Shown here: piece after piece, positions 50,157 to 61,188 of the stretch
How the letters are laid out: each line of letters opens with the position of its first letter
Numbering within the stretch: position 1 is the first letter of the stretch
Assembly: GCA_963575745.1 (NCBI GenBank)
Contig: CAUYUJ010018896.1
Span: forward strand, 110,957-174,956
Direction: 5' to 3'
DNA length: 64,000 bases
Source of the DNA: Prorocentrum cordatum
Lineage: Eukaryota; Sar; Dinophyceae; Prorocentrales; Prorocentraceae
Program-made: the position numbers and the translations under genes
Notes under the pieces: generated by a model
The model's input: the letters and a program-made list of their open reading frames with translations, nothing else
What the model was told of the DNA's origin: nothing
The model's database searches: none

Positions 50157-50884
50157 ATGATTGGCCAGGTTCGGCTACATCGGCCTCGCGTGCTGGCGGA
50201 CCGTGCGAGGCGACGCCTCCGCCGCCGCCGAGAAGGCCGGCCCGGGGGGGCGCCGCCAGACGCCCCTTCCCACCTCGGGCCTGCCCCCCTCGGAGGCAGG
50301 CCAGCGTCTTGCAGCCTTGCTCCTCCTCCTCCCGCCCCTTCCCTCTCGTCCCTCCACTCCCTTGCTCGTCTGCTTTCCCTCCCCAGTCCTCTCCATTCCC
50401 CCTCCTCTTCCTCCGAACCCGATCTTCAGATGCGTGGCTGGCAGTGCAGGAAAAGGGCCGTCCGTACCTTCCCTGGCCCAAGCTCATCATGCAAACGAGC
50501 CCCCGTGTCTCGGCCGAGACAGCCTGGCTGGCAGCTTGGGCGGTCCACGCTGGAGTCGACCGCGCCTGGCGAATGGAGGCCTCGCCGTGTCCACGCTGCC
50601 CTGCCCTCCGCTGCGCGGACGCCCCGGCGTGCCCCTCCGGTGCCCCGCGGCCCCCACGGTGCACTGCGAGCTGTCGGGCTGCGCGGCGACGTCGGAGGCC
50701 TCGGCTCGGGCACGCGGGCCGCCGCCTGAAGAGGGGGCGGCGTCCGCCCCTGCGGAGGCGCTCGCCTCCGCTTCGGCGCCGCCGAGCGCCCACGGCGGGT
50801 GGAGCACCCTCGGCTGGGCGGCGGGTCTGGCGCTGGAGCTGTGGAGGGCGATCGATGGAGAGGAAGCATGTTGCCCAAGGATTT

Positions 50885-50990
50885 CCAGATGTCTAAAACA
50901 TGTGTCAAACATGTTTTAGACATGTCAAACACATAGTCAAAACATGTTTAGAACATGTTTCCTACATGTTAAACACATGTTAAACTCAGG
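50885..50990. repeat. ACATGT palindrome cluster
   Basis: About ten occurrences of ACATGT or a one-base variant in 105 bp, such as AAACATGTG, AACATGTTTTAGACATG and ACATGTTAAACACATG. It is locally AT-rich amid GC-rich DNA. Confidence 0.75.
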
Positions 50991-52650
50991 GATAGGACTG
51001 TTAGGGTGCCCATTGTCGTGGCATCCACGACGCTGGAGCTGCTTGGAGGGAGCGCGGGGATCGTCGTGCTCGCGCTCCTGGTGCTGCTCGGCCGCGCTTT
51101 GCGCGCCTGCTGGCGCCCTCTGCTGAGTCAAGTCCGTTCGTCCGCGTCTCGCTCTTCGAGATGGCGCGGCTGCAGGAGCTGAAGTGGGCGGGGGTCTGGT
51201 GCGTGGAGTCCGTTCTGTTTTCATCAGTGACTGGTGCTCGAAGTCTTGGTGGGTACTCCAGCGGCAGCGACTGAGGCGGGGGCGAACATGCCCGACGCCG
51301 GCGTGCGCGGCGACGCGTGCAGAGAGAGGGACGGACCCCAGCGCGGAGGCAGACCGCTGGAGTGAATCGCGCAGGCCGCCACCGCCCGGAGTGCCGAGGG
51401 ACTCGCGGCAGGCCCGTCGCGAGCCGATGCCGGCTGAGCTCCAGGAGTTCCAGCAGTTGCCCGGGGCGCGCGGCCCACGCCGTGCACGTGGTGCACGGCC
51501 GTCGCGGGGGGGGGCCTGGCGCGGAGCCCGCTGGAGGCGCGCTGGTGCCGCTGGAGGCCGAGGCCGTGGGGAGCTCGCTCGCCGCCCTGCGCTTACCCCG
51601 GCAGGGCGACGGTGGCTCGCGGCCCACGGGGGGGGGAGGGGGGGGGGGGGGCGACCCCCCCCCCCCCGTGACGCCCGAACGCGCGGCAGCGGCCGCGGCC
51701 GCCGCCGCGGCGCCCGCGAGCGACGGCGGCGCCCAGGCACCGGGCGTGACCCCAGGCCCTGGCAGGCCGGCGGCGGCGCTGGCGAGGAGGATTGCCGTTT
51801 CGCGAGCGGGACGGCCTCGTGCGCAGTGAGAGTGGGGCCGGAGATAGGATCATGCCGACGGGGGTCGAGGGAGATCGGCGTTTGCGTGGATTTGAGACGC
51901 GGGACGTCGAGCTGGGCGTCGTAGCCCCTTCGCAGACTGGGTCATCCAGAGCAGGACTGATAAGGGTCCAGAGGTTCCTCGTGGCAGAGGGCCTGGCGCG
52001 CCGCAGGCTTGTTGGCGACAGGTCAGCCAAGTCCTGCGAGGCGACTGAGACCTCGAGGTTTACGAGAACGACCAGCACGCACTGGAGGTGGCAGCTCACC
52101 CCAGCGCCCTCGAGTTCGCCAGCCGCGCCTGCTCCGAGATCATCGCGAGTGAAAGCCAGCGCGTCGAGACGGCCTATTCCCGCAAGCCGCTTGGCCAACG
52201 GCGCGAGGGCGGCGCGGAGGAGGGCGGCAGCAACGATGGCTACAAGAAGAAAGAAGGCGAGAGTCGAGGACGAGTTAGACTCCTCGAGGAGGGCAAGGTC
52301 TACCTGAGGCAGCTCCGTGCGGTCGGAGAAGTGGTTGTGTCGCCCCACCTGGCTGACCTCGTGGGAGAAGGACGTTGGCGTGCGGAAGCGAGTTCGGAAG
52401 GCGCAGGGGGGCCCCCGCGCCTGTGGCAATGGCGCCTGATTGACGCATCCACAGGGCCTTGAGCCCGGGCCCGGCGGGCATCACGGGGCCAGACTCGCTC
52501 GTGGCAACGGTGGCGTTTGCCCTCGACAGCGAGACCTTTGTCCTCGTCTACCTCTGCCGGGGCAAGTCGATCCTCGCACGTCGCGCGACGCGTCGTCGGA
52601 CGCAGCAGCGGGCCGCCGAGGACTCCGCGACCGACGCGCTGATTTGCACC
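50991..52650. other. GC-rich stretch upstream of element 3
   Basis: Open frames are everywhere because of GC content. Protein-like pieces, TTLELLGGSAGIVVLALLVL (51029), a possible membrane segment, and PSALEFASRACSEIIASESQ (52090), could be remains of the element 3 polyprotein start. I cannot place them with confidence. Confidence 0.3.
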
Positions 52651-52659
52651 CTGAATGAC

Positions 52660-53050
52660 ATGCGCAGGGCGCCAGGCAGCGGGGCGCCCCGCTCGCCCTC
52701 GAGGCCTCCGACAGCGAGCGGTTGATATGGGGCCGCCTCCTGGCGACCTCGACGGACCAGGAGCCTTCGACGAGCTCCGGCCGACGCTGGCCTGCGACGG
52801 CCCCGCGTCTCGGCTGGCCCCTCTTCGCGAGGGCCCTCTGGGCCCCTGCGGCGCCTGGAGCGGCCGCGGGCCTGGCGGGCGAGTCGATCGAGAAGAAGCT
52901 GTTCGACCAGGTGCTTCTCGGCGCGGAGGGGGAGGCGAGAGGGAAGCTCCTAGGCCTGCGCCGGGCGAGGTGTGCGTGGAGCTCTTGAAGCGGATGCGAG
53001 CGCCGGTCTCCCCGATTTCCGTCGTTCTGCGCGGCGCCGGGTCGGATGCT
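52660..53050 (+). pseudogene. Element 3: polyprotein segment before the RT
   Basis: One frame reads APLALEASDSERLIWGRLLA and later GESIEKKLFDQVLLGAEGEA, GKLLGLRR, in the region where these elements have a helical connector before the reverse transcriptase. It is assigned by position. Other frames are open but compositional. Confidence 0.3.
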
Positions 53051-53054
53051 TCAG

Positions 53055-53870
53055 CGCGTGGAAAAAGTCGATCGCTCAGCGACTCGCGATCGACGCATGC
53101 GCCCCGAACTGCCTGTTCGAGGGCCCCGACCCAGTGCAGCTGGCGAGCGACGCCTGCTTCGCCGACTTGCAGCTCGACTCGGGGTCGCCGCCGGCGCTCG
53201 GCGGAGCCGACGTCCGCGTGGCCGCCCACGCCATCTCGATACCGAACCGGCTCAGGGTCTCTTCGGGTTCGACAGCATCCGTGCTTGGGAGCTCGGCATC
53301 ACCGAGGTGGAGGGTCATCCCGCGCGGCCTGTCGAGCCCACCCACCCCGTCGTCGCGGTCCTGCCGACGGGGTAGGCGCTGCCATTGCAGGCCTGTCAGG
53401 CCCTGCACGAGGAGCTCGCTCGCCGCGAGCCCGACGTCTCGGACGCCAACGCGCTGGTCGATGGGCGAACCCCATCCAGGACTCACTTCGATCGCGCACG
53501 CCGAGTACGTGGACAACTTCGTGCTTCGGGCGGGAGGTGGCGGACGTGGTCATCCGTGTGCGGGGGCGCTTGGCGGCTGCTGGCTTGCGCATGCACGATG
53601 CTGAGGTGGCCGTCGGCGGGGGCGCGCTGGGCTGTCAGTTCCCCCGGGGCGGCCGCTGTTCCACGTCGCCGCGCAGTGCGCGGCGGCTTCGCTTGGCCCC
53701 CCTGCGCGCGGCGAAGGTGGGGTGCGGGGGGGGAGCGAGTGGGCGTGGGATTTCGGTTCTTCTCGGCCACTTCACCACGCGCGGCCTGATCCGCCGCGAG
53801 GTTTTGGCACCGCCGCAGGCCCGCTTCGCCTTTGCCCAGCAGTTCCTAAAAAGGCCGAGGGGCTCCGCGG
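53055..53870 (+). pseudogene. Element 3: reverse transcriptase (frameshifted)
   Basis: Blocks of an RT in several frames: SAWKKSIAQRLAIDACAPNC (53063), then LFGFDSIRAWELGITEVEGH and HPVVAVLPTG, a TAG, then ALPLQACQALHEELARREPD (53350-53435), the usual PxG-W-AL-x-x-Q region with Trp mutated to stop. HAEYVDNFVLR follows, with the catalytic Y-V-D-N at 53506-53517. The thumb is AGLRMHDAEVAVGGGALGCQ, then LGHFTTRGLIRREVLAPPQA and RFAFAQQFLKR. At least three frame changes and one stop make it non-functional. Confidence 0.7.
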
Positions 53871-53889
53871 CCCTCCGCGCGCCGAGAGC

Positions 53890-54440
53890 CACGGTGGACG
53901 GCCCCCCCGTCGCGTTCGTCGCAGCCCGCGAGCTCGATGCCCAGTGGAGCTCGCGGGCTCGCGCGCTCGATGCCTCGTCGTGGGGTTGTGGGGGCATGAG
54001 CAAAACGATCGACACCAACGACGTGAAATCTTAGAACGATCGGCGGCGATTCTCGAAGCAGGACGAACATGGCCGTTTTCGCGATCCTCGGGGGTCCTAT
54101 GTCGGGGTGGCGGAGTTGAAGGCGTTGATCGGGCCCCTCCAGTCCCAGTGCGCGTCTGGGGTGGCAAGTGGTGACGCGTGGCCTCCTTTCCGCGGGCCTC
54201 CAGAGATCACCGAGTTTATGTCTAGTCTCGTTCTGCGATCTGGTCGCGAACCACCTGGCCAGGACCCCCTCGTCGCATTCCGAACGGTTCTTGATCTTGG
54301 GAGACGCCGCGGGCAATCTTGTCTCGGGTCGAGGGCCGAAGGGGGCTTGTTTGGCTTAAGTCGCGCTCCGCGCGGATCGGCCGTCCTCGTGCTGGCCGCC
54401 AACCTGAAACCCCGCATGGCGCTGGCTGCCCTCTGAGAGG
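53890..54440 (+). pseudogene. Element 3: RNase H
   Basis: AARELDAQWSSRARALDASS opens the domain, with the first catalytic Asp in DASSWGCGG (about 53968). It is followed after a stop (54032) by poorly preserved sequence. RFLILGDAAGNLVSGRGPKG at about 54280, in another frame, fits the second Asp region and the K/RGR loop. The Glu helix and the final PAD-x-x-SR are not visible. The RNase H is not interrupted by a methyltransferase here, unlike element 2. Confidence 0.55.
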
Positions 54441-55030
54441 GGCGCTGCCGTTGCGGCCTCGCGGGGCCGCCGCCGCTGCCGGCGCGCGCTCGCCTGGGAG
54501 GTGGCCGACGCCAGCGGCCTGGGGGGCGCTGGCGCAGGGAGTGGGGGCGCGCCGCCTGGCAGGCACTTCTCGCTCGGCCGCCTGCCCCAGCTGCGGGCGA
54601 CGCCAGCCTCGGCGATCGCGCCAGCAGCAGCGCCGACGCGAGGAGGAGCAGAGCCGGCACGCTCGCTCCGCGGCGCCCAGGGCGGCTCACCCGCCGCCGC
54701 CGCAGCGGCGCGGAGCGAGACAGCTGGCGGGGGGGGGCGCCCAGACGTCGGTCCGAGGCCGCGTGGCGGGAGTCCGAGAACAGCGACCAGTGCCAGCGGC
54801 TCGAGACTTGGGCTCGCGAGCATCGGCTGAGGCCCGCGATGCCGACGGAGCGGGGCATCGCTCCCGCGGAGATGCTCAACCTGCTTGCGTAGGCTGGAGA
54901 TCGGACGCGGCGTCGAAGGAGGCAGCAGAGGGCGCGCGCTTTCGTCCTGCTGCTCGCCAAGGCGGCCCCCGGCGCGCGCGAGCGCGGCGGGCCCGCCGGG
55001 GCTTGGCGCGGCTGGGCCCTCCGCAGGCTC
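54441..55030. other. Element 3: linker-like Ala/Arg-rich stretch
   Basis: Corresponds in place to the Pro/Ala-rich N-terminal part of the element 1 recombinase. GC-rich, with no motif. Confidence 0.3.
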
Positions 55031-55039
55031 GGCCACCTC

Positions 55040-55605
55040 GACCAGGAACAGCAGTCTGCCTGAAGGCGCGGCGCCTGGTGGACTCAGGCAGCCAGCACCT
55101 CGGGGCCGTCGTCGTCTTCGCATTATTCCCCTGCGTGCGCCCGTCCGACCTTCAGAGGACTCGAGGGCGACCCTGCGCCCCCGCCCCCCCGCGGCCGCCG
55201 AGAGCAGGTGAAGGTGGGCGGGGCGCAGTGCCCTCAGGAGCGCATGATCTCCTCCAAGACGGGCGCCCGCGGCGGTGCCATCCTGGCGGGCGACGCGAGG
55301 TCCTTCCCGCTCGTCGAAATACTGATGGCTCTGCTCCGCGCGAGCGGAGGCAAGGCTCGCCCCCCCCCCCCCCCCCTCTGCCTTCCGGGAGCGGGCGCAG
55401 GCCGTCGCGGAGGCGGCCAAGGCGGAGGAGCACGCGGGGGGCGCCGCGATCGCGCACTACGGACTGCGGCGCGACGGCGCGCCCCACGATGCCATGAAAC
55501 AAGCCCGAAACCTACGCAGCATCCAGGATCACTCGCAACAAGAAGGGCGGCAGGGTCAGTCAGCAGCTCCACGGCCTGGCGCCGTGCGTCAGACGGACAG
55601 CTGAC
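55040..55605 (+). pseudogene. Element 3: tyrosine recombinase (deleted)
   Basis: AVVVFALFPCVRPSDLQRTR (about 55100) carries the first catalytic Arg in the usual LRPSE-like box. KTGARGGAILAGDARSFPLV follows in another frame as the beta-hairpin. AIAHYGLRRDGAPHDAMKQA and RNLRSIQDHS (55446-55535) is the H-x-x-R region with both residues present. The RGRW-to-Tyr segment has been lost by a small deletion, because the next recognisable piece, GGRVSQQLHGLAP (55540), is what normally follows the nucleophile. Without the Tyr it is dead. Confidence 0.65.
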
Positions 55606-55683
55606 GCTGCAGAACGCAACATTTCCGCGTGGCTCCCGCCGAGCTGAGGCAACGCTGGGTCGGGCAAGCTCGCGGGGCGAGGG

Positions 55684-56096
55684 CTCGCAGTGGAGCTCTT
55701 CTCTGGGGCGGGCCGCATCGGCGCAGCCTGGCGCCAGTCGGCTCGACTTCGGAGCGCCCCAATCTTTGTGTTTGACTTGAGGCTGGGCGCAGAGTACCCC
55801 TTGTCTCAGCGTGCAGTCCACCAGTTTTCGAGAGCGCGGAGCCAAGGCGGATCCTTCAGAGCTGCCTGGATGGCTTACCCTGCAACGGCTTCAGTGCCGC
55901 GCGCGCTGGGCCGAACGGGCCTGCGACGCTGCGAAACTCCAGTCATCGCTTGGGCCTCCCGAGTCTCAAGCCGTGGGGCGAGAAAGCCGTTCGTTCAAAA
56001 AATGCATTCGCCAGTGTTTGCGGCAGGCTTTTGAATATTGCTCGGGAGACCGGGACTCCTATGGTGATCGAGGGCCCGGGCCCGAATTGGGTATGA
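55684..56096 (+). pseudogene. Element 3: methyltransferase-like protein, truncated
   Basis: AVELFSGAGRIGAAWRQ (55687) is a clear cofactor-binding motif of the F-x-G-x-G type, with FVFDLRLGAEYPLSQRAVHQ next. After frame changes the sequence reads ADPSELPGWLTLQRLQCRAR, which stands where element 1 has its ACAPWPRARR box, and finally GTPMVIEGPGPNWV followed by TGA, equivalent to the VPCVIENPASS block in element 1. The last 100 or so residues found in element 1 are missing. The order RT, RNase H, YR, methyltransferase-like is the same as in element 1. Confidence 0.65.
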
Positions 56097-56159
56097 AGTC
56101 ATCCCTCTCTCCTCCTCCCCTCCTCGTCCGCGTCGTCGGTCTCTCTTTTTTTGTTGTTT

Positions 56160-56700
56160 GTTTTTATCTCTCTCTCTCTCTCTTTCTCTGCTCCTCCTGC
56201 TCCTCATGACGTTCATACAGATTTCTGCATGGAGGGTCTGCCCTGGAGGAGACGGACGCGTTTTAGAGCCGCGAGTGTGGATCTGTCCAGTACCGTCTCG
56301 CAGTGCGCCGACCAGGCTATATGTGTTCGGTCTGGGCTTCCCCACATGCAGCTAGAAGGCAAGAGTCCCCAGGGCATTTGTTGTATTACATTTGCCGAAG
56401 CCAATCCCGGAAAGCTGTGCCGTAGGCTTGTACCGCGTTTCCAGCGGGCCCTGCTGGCCCAGAACATTCATCGGCTCCGTTGTATCTCCAGTGGTCGAAT
56501 CTTTCCCAGGGCTCTTCTCTGGGTCGGCCGCATAAGACGGCCAATATTTGTCTGTGATAGTTTCCTGGTTTGGGATCCGTGTGAGTTTCAACCGATCTCC
56601 CTCTCTCTCTCTCGCTGTCTTTTTTTGTTTCTCTCTCTCTCTCTCTCCCTCTCTCCCTCTTTCCCAGTACGTGTATATATATATATATATATACAGGCGC
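56160..56700. repeat. CT and TA microsatellites with unassigned spacer
   Basis: (CT)n at 56165-56195 and 56598-56670, and (TA)n at 56672-56693. The spacer shows no clear gene. Confidence 0.8.
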
Positions 56701-56737
56701 TATATAAATAAATACCGCCCCCCCTGGCCCCGGGTCC

Positions 56738-57164
56738 CACACCTCCCCGCGACATCTCGGGGACGCTCCCGGTACCGCTCCCCCGGCCTTTCCGGGGAAC
56801 CTCCACAGCGCCCCAGGGAAGGCCCAAGACGCCTCCCAGGAGCCCCCAGACTGCGAAAGGATGGCCCAAGACGCTCCCAAGCAGCCCAAGTCAGCCTTCC
56901 GACGGCTCTCGAGGCTCCCAGGTGGCCTCCAAGAGACCCCAAGAGCGGTCCGAGAGGCGTCACGGGACGGCCCGAAGAGGCCAACATCGTTGATTGTCAT
57001 TTGTTTTTTCTATGCTTTTGGCTTCTCGCGTTTTCGAGCTTCCATTGGTCCAAGAGCGCCGACGACCGCCCCAAGACCACGCAAGAGACCTTCAGGACGG
57101 CCCCAAGACGGGCCAAGAAGGTTCCAAGATTGCCGAAGAGGCGCCCAGGACAGCCCCAGACCAC
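56738..57164 (+). repeat. Diverged tandem copy of the 57.2-kb repeat
   Basis: CATCTCGGGGACGCTCCCGG-like and GTTGATTGTCATTTGTTTTT blocks (56742, 56990) are diverged copies of blocks at 57525 and 57363. The segment is a member of the same tandem family. Confidence 0.6.
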
Positions 57165-58075
57165 CCCAGAACAGGCCCAAGATGGGCATAAGAGCGGGAG
57201 CAGGAGGCTTCCAGAGACCTCCGAGAAGCCTCCGGGACCACCCAGAGGCCCTCAACACACCCCCGATCCCTGAGAGGCCCCAAAAAGACCCCGACGAGGC
57301 TCCAAGAACAGCCCAAGAGAGCTGCGAGAGCCGTCCCGAGAGAGCCCAAGGAGGGTAAAATCGTTGATTTCCAATTGTTTTTCTACTGTTTTTCGCCTTC
57401 TCACGTTTTCCCGCTTCCAACCCTCAAAGATCGAGGAGTTTGGAAGAAATAAAGCGAATTCCAAGAAATCGTTTTTTTCTCCAAAAGTGGGGCTCCTACT
57501 CGGAGATCCCACACATCCCCTGACATCTGGCCGGTACCGCGCCTCTCGGCTTCCCGGGGGGCCCCCAAGACGCCCACGGACAGCCCAAGACGACCCCCAG
57601 GAGATCCCAGAACGCGGCCCAACACGTTCCTGCGCAGCCCGAGACACCCTTCCGACGGCTCTCCAGGCCCCCAGGAGGCCTCCAGAACCCCCAGGGGGTC
57701 CGGAAGATCCCACACCCCTGAGGGGCCCGGCTAACAAAACCCGCGAGGCACAAACAAAAAACAGCTCCGAACAGCGCCGAGGAATTGGAACAAAAATGGA
57801 AATCCAACAATCCCTTTCTCGTTTTCAAGTTTGGCCCCCGCTCCACTCTTGCACAGCAGACCATAATTCAGACCCCCCTCACCTCCCCAAAAAGAGCCCA
57901 GGAAGCCTTTGAGGGCCCCAAATCGTTGAATACCTAAAGGAAATTATTGATTTCAGCGTTTCTGCATTTCCCCTTCTATACCATTCCGAGGCTTGCGCAG
58001 GGCCTCCAAGGGAGCCCCTGGACGCAAGAAACGACCAAAATGATATTACATGAGTTAGCCGATCAAGCCTAGCTA
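57165..58075 (+). repeat. 900-bp segmental duplication, copy 1
   Basis: From CCCAGAACAGGCCCAAGATG to GCCGATCAAGCCTAGCTAG and a GCGCGCGAAGCGCGC palindrome. It is nearly identical to 58870-59755 except for a small replaced segment near 57790. Long ORFs in it change frame between copies and look non-coding. Confidence 0.9.
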
Positions 58076-58079
58076 GAAC

Positions 58080-58250
58080 TTTAGCGCGCGAAGCGCGCGA
58101 TGGTATCACATAAGATATTATAGCATGATCAACTACAATATGATACAATGTAATGAAATGTAATACACTATAATACGGCATAGTTAATATAACATAGCAT
58201 ACCCTAACATAATATAGTACAGTATGACATAATATTGTAGTGGCCTCCGA
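58080..58250. other. AT-rich degenerate repeat
   Basis: Loose TAATACAATGTAATG and ATAGCATA units, a rare AT-rich island. Confidence 0.7.
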
Positions 58251-58269
58251 CCAGTGCCGCCGATCCGGG

Positions 58270-58309
58270 GCGCTCTGGATGATGATGATGATGCTGATGA
58301 TGATGATAC

Positions 58310-58350
<41 letters not shown>

Positions 58351-58375
58351 CTGATGCTGATGCTGATGCTGATGC

Positions 58376-58414
<39 letters not shown>

Positions 58415-58860
58415 CGATGATGACGATGATGCTGATGCTGATGCTGATGATGAGGAGGAGGAGGATGAGGAGGAGGAGGATGATGATGATGATGGTGGTG
58501 GTGGTGGTGATGATGATGCTGGTGATGTGACGATGGTGATGGTGATGGTGATGGAGATGGTGATGATCCTGCCCCCCCCACCCCCTCTCCTCTCTCCTGT
58601 CCCCCCCTCCCTCTTTCCTGTCCCCCCCCCCTCTCTCCTTTCCCCCCCTTCTCCCTCCCTCCCCCCTCATCTTTCCTGTCCCCCTCTCCGCCCCTCTCGC
58701 CGTCCACCCCCCCCCCTCTCCCCCCCTTCTCTTCCTTTCACCCCCCCCGCCCTCAGCTCTCTCACTGTCCACCGCCCCCCTCCCATCGTCCTTCTTCCCC
58801 CCCCCCCCCCTCTCTCTTCACCACCCCTCGCCCCCCTCTCCTGTCCACCCCCCCTGCCTT
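58270..58860 (+). repeat. (GAT)n array followed by C-rich CTCTCCTGTCCCCCC repeats
   Basis: GATGATGCTGATG units to 58570, then imperfect CCCCTCTCTCCTGTCC units. Confidence 0.9.
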
Positions 58861-58869
58861 CCTACTCTA

Positions 58870-59755
58870 CCCCAGAACAGGCCCAAGATGGGCCCAAGAG
58901 CGGGAGCAAGAGGCTTCCAGAGACCTCCGAGAAGCCTCCGGGACCACCCAGGGGCCCCCAACACCCCCCCGATCCTTGAGAGGCATCAAAAAGACCCCGA
59001 CGAGGCTCCAAGAACAGCCCAAGAGAGCTGCGAGAGCCGTCCCGAGAGAGCCCAAAGAGGGTAAAATCGTTGATTTCCAATTGTTTTTCTAGTGTTTTTC
59101 GCCTTCTCACGTTTTCCCGCTTCCAACCCTCCAAGATCGAGGATTTTGGAGAAAAAACGCGAATTCCAAGAATTCCTATTTTTTTTCAAAGTGGACGCCT
59201 ACTCGGAGATTCCACACATCCCCTGACATCTGGCCGGTACCGCGCCTCCCGGCTTCCCGGGGGGCCCCCAAGATGCCCAAGGACAGCCCAAGGCGACCCC
59301 AAGGAGCCCCCAGAACGCGGCCCAACACGTTCCTGCGCAGCCCGAGACACCCTTCCGACGGCTCTCCAGGCCCCCAGGAGGCCTCCAGAACCCCCAGGGG
59401 GTCCGGAAGATCCCACACCCCTGAGGGGCCCGGCTAACAAAACCCGCGAGACACAAACAAAAACAGCGCCGAACAGCGCCGAGGATCTGGAGAAAAATGA
59501 AAGTCTCCGGTCTACTCTTGCACATCAGACCACAAATCAGACGCCCCTCACCTCCCCAAAAAGAACCCAGGAAGCCTTTGAGGTCCCCAAATCGTTGAAT
59601 ACCTAAAGGAAATTATTGATTGATTTCTGCGTTTCCGCACTTCCCCTTCTATACGATTCCGAGGCTTGCGCAGGGCCTCCAAGGGACTCCCTGGACGCAA
59701 GAAACGACCAACATGATATTACACGAGTTCGCCGATCAAGCCTAGCTAGAACTGA
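58870..59755 (+). repeat. 900-bp segmental duplication, copy 2
   Basis: Second copy of 57165-58075. It starts inside CCCAGAACAGGCCCAAGATG, directly after C-rich repeat, and ends in the same GCGCGCGAAGCGCGC palindrome. Confidence 0.9.
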
Positions 59756-59809
59756 AGCGCGCGCGAAGCGCGCGCGATGGTTCTAGTGTTTGTATATAGA
59801 AATATGTGT

Positions 59810-60300
59810 ATACACACGTATATATATATATATAGATATTATATATATCGAGAGAGATCGACCCTGTGCGAGCCGACCTCGATTGTGGCACAGAATTTCC
59901 GTGGTTCTCATGCGCACAGCATGGAAGGAAGATAGCCCGATCTTTAGATGTGCATCTTTGTCACTGGGAGTGTAGGAAGAGGGCCGTCCGTACCCTTCCT
60001 GGCTCAAGCTCTCTGCTTCGCTTCCCTCCCTCCCTACTGTAACCCGTCAGGATCCGTGTGAAATTCAGCCGATCTCTCTCTCTCTCTCTATCTCTCTTTC
60101 TCTTTCTCTTTCTATACATGTATAGATATATATATATATATATATATCGCTCCCTCTCTTATTTATGTGTGTTGTTATCTCTCTATATATATGTATCTCG
60201 AGAGATCGACCCTGTGCGAGACGATCTCGACTGTAGCACGCTTTCACCTTTCACACAGAACTTCCGTGGCCCTCGCGCGCACAGCATGGAGAGAAGATCT
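59810..60300. repeat. TA and CT microsatellites with a duplicated 100-bp segment
   Basis: ATCGACCCTGTGCGAG, then TTCCGTGG, then GCGCACAGCATGGA occurs at 59853-59930 and 60203-60288. Each copy is preceded by a TA-rich repeat. Confidence 0.85.
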
Positions 60301-60905
60301 TCCTCCCCCTTCTCCTCCTCCTCGTCCTCCTCCTCCTCCTCCTTCTCCTCTCTCCCTCTTCATCTTCCTTCTCCTTCTCCTCCTCCTCCTCCTCCTCCTC
60401 CTCCTCCTTCTCCTTCTCCTCTCTCCCTCCTTTCCCTCTCTCCCTCTCTCCCTTCTCCTTCTCTCGTCCTCCTCCTCTCCTCCTCCTCCTCCTCCTCCTC
60501 ATCCTCATCGTCCTCCTCCTCATACTCCTACTCCTCTTCCCCCTTCTTCATCTGCCTTTCCAGATTGTCCCTCCTGGCGCCCCTCATCGTTCTGCCTCCG
60601 TGGTCCCTCCCTTCCGTATCCTCCCCCCTCCCTCGCCCCCCACCCCCAAGTCGCCGCTCCTCCCCCGCCTCCTCCCTCGCCCGCCCGCCAACCATGCGAG
60701 CGCAACGACAGCCGAATGCCAAAGTGAAAACGGCCCTCCCTCGCTCCCCCTCCTTGTCGTCGTCGTCCTCCTCCTCCACATCCTCCTCCTCCTCCTCCTC
60801 TTCCTCCTCCTCCTCCTCCTCCTTCTCCTCTTCCTCCCTTTTCCATTTCTCCCTCGTCGTCGTCGTCGTCCTCCTCCTCCTTTTTCCCTCCTCCCCCTCC
60901 CCCGA
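60300..60905 (+). repeat. CTC-rich arrays
   Basis: CTCCTT and CTC arrays at 60300-60545 and 60750-60905, separated by 200 bp of unassigned C-rich DNA. Confidence 0.9.
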
Positions 60906-60944
60906 ATTCCGACGTCGTATAACTTTTACACGAAATGGAGCCCC

Positions 60945-61183
60945 AGAGGCTTGGACCTCTTCCTCAGGACCTTTCTCCCCGGGAGCGGCGATTCATCCCG
61001 AGTCGTTGTTCTGACAGCCCCAGGGCCCGGCAATGGCCCCCAGAGGCCGAAAACTCGACTCATGAGAAAAATCACGACGGGAGGTCTTTCGCTATTCTCG
61101 GCCTCGGGGGGCCCTTGCCGGACCTCGGGGCCGTCCAAAGAACGATTCGGGACGAAAAGCCGGTCTCGGGGAATGGGTCCGGA
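60945..61183. repeat. Family 2 dispersed repeat, copies i and j (opposed)
   Basis: 60945-61058 is in reverse orientation (GAGTCGTTGTTCTGACAGCC). 61065-61183 is forward (AATCACGACGGGAGGTC, then CCGTCCAAAGAACGATTCGG). Their GGCCTC-rich cores face each other. Confidence 0.7.
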
Positions 61184-61188
61184 CCGCC

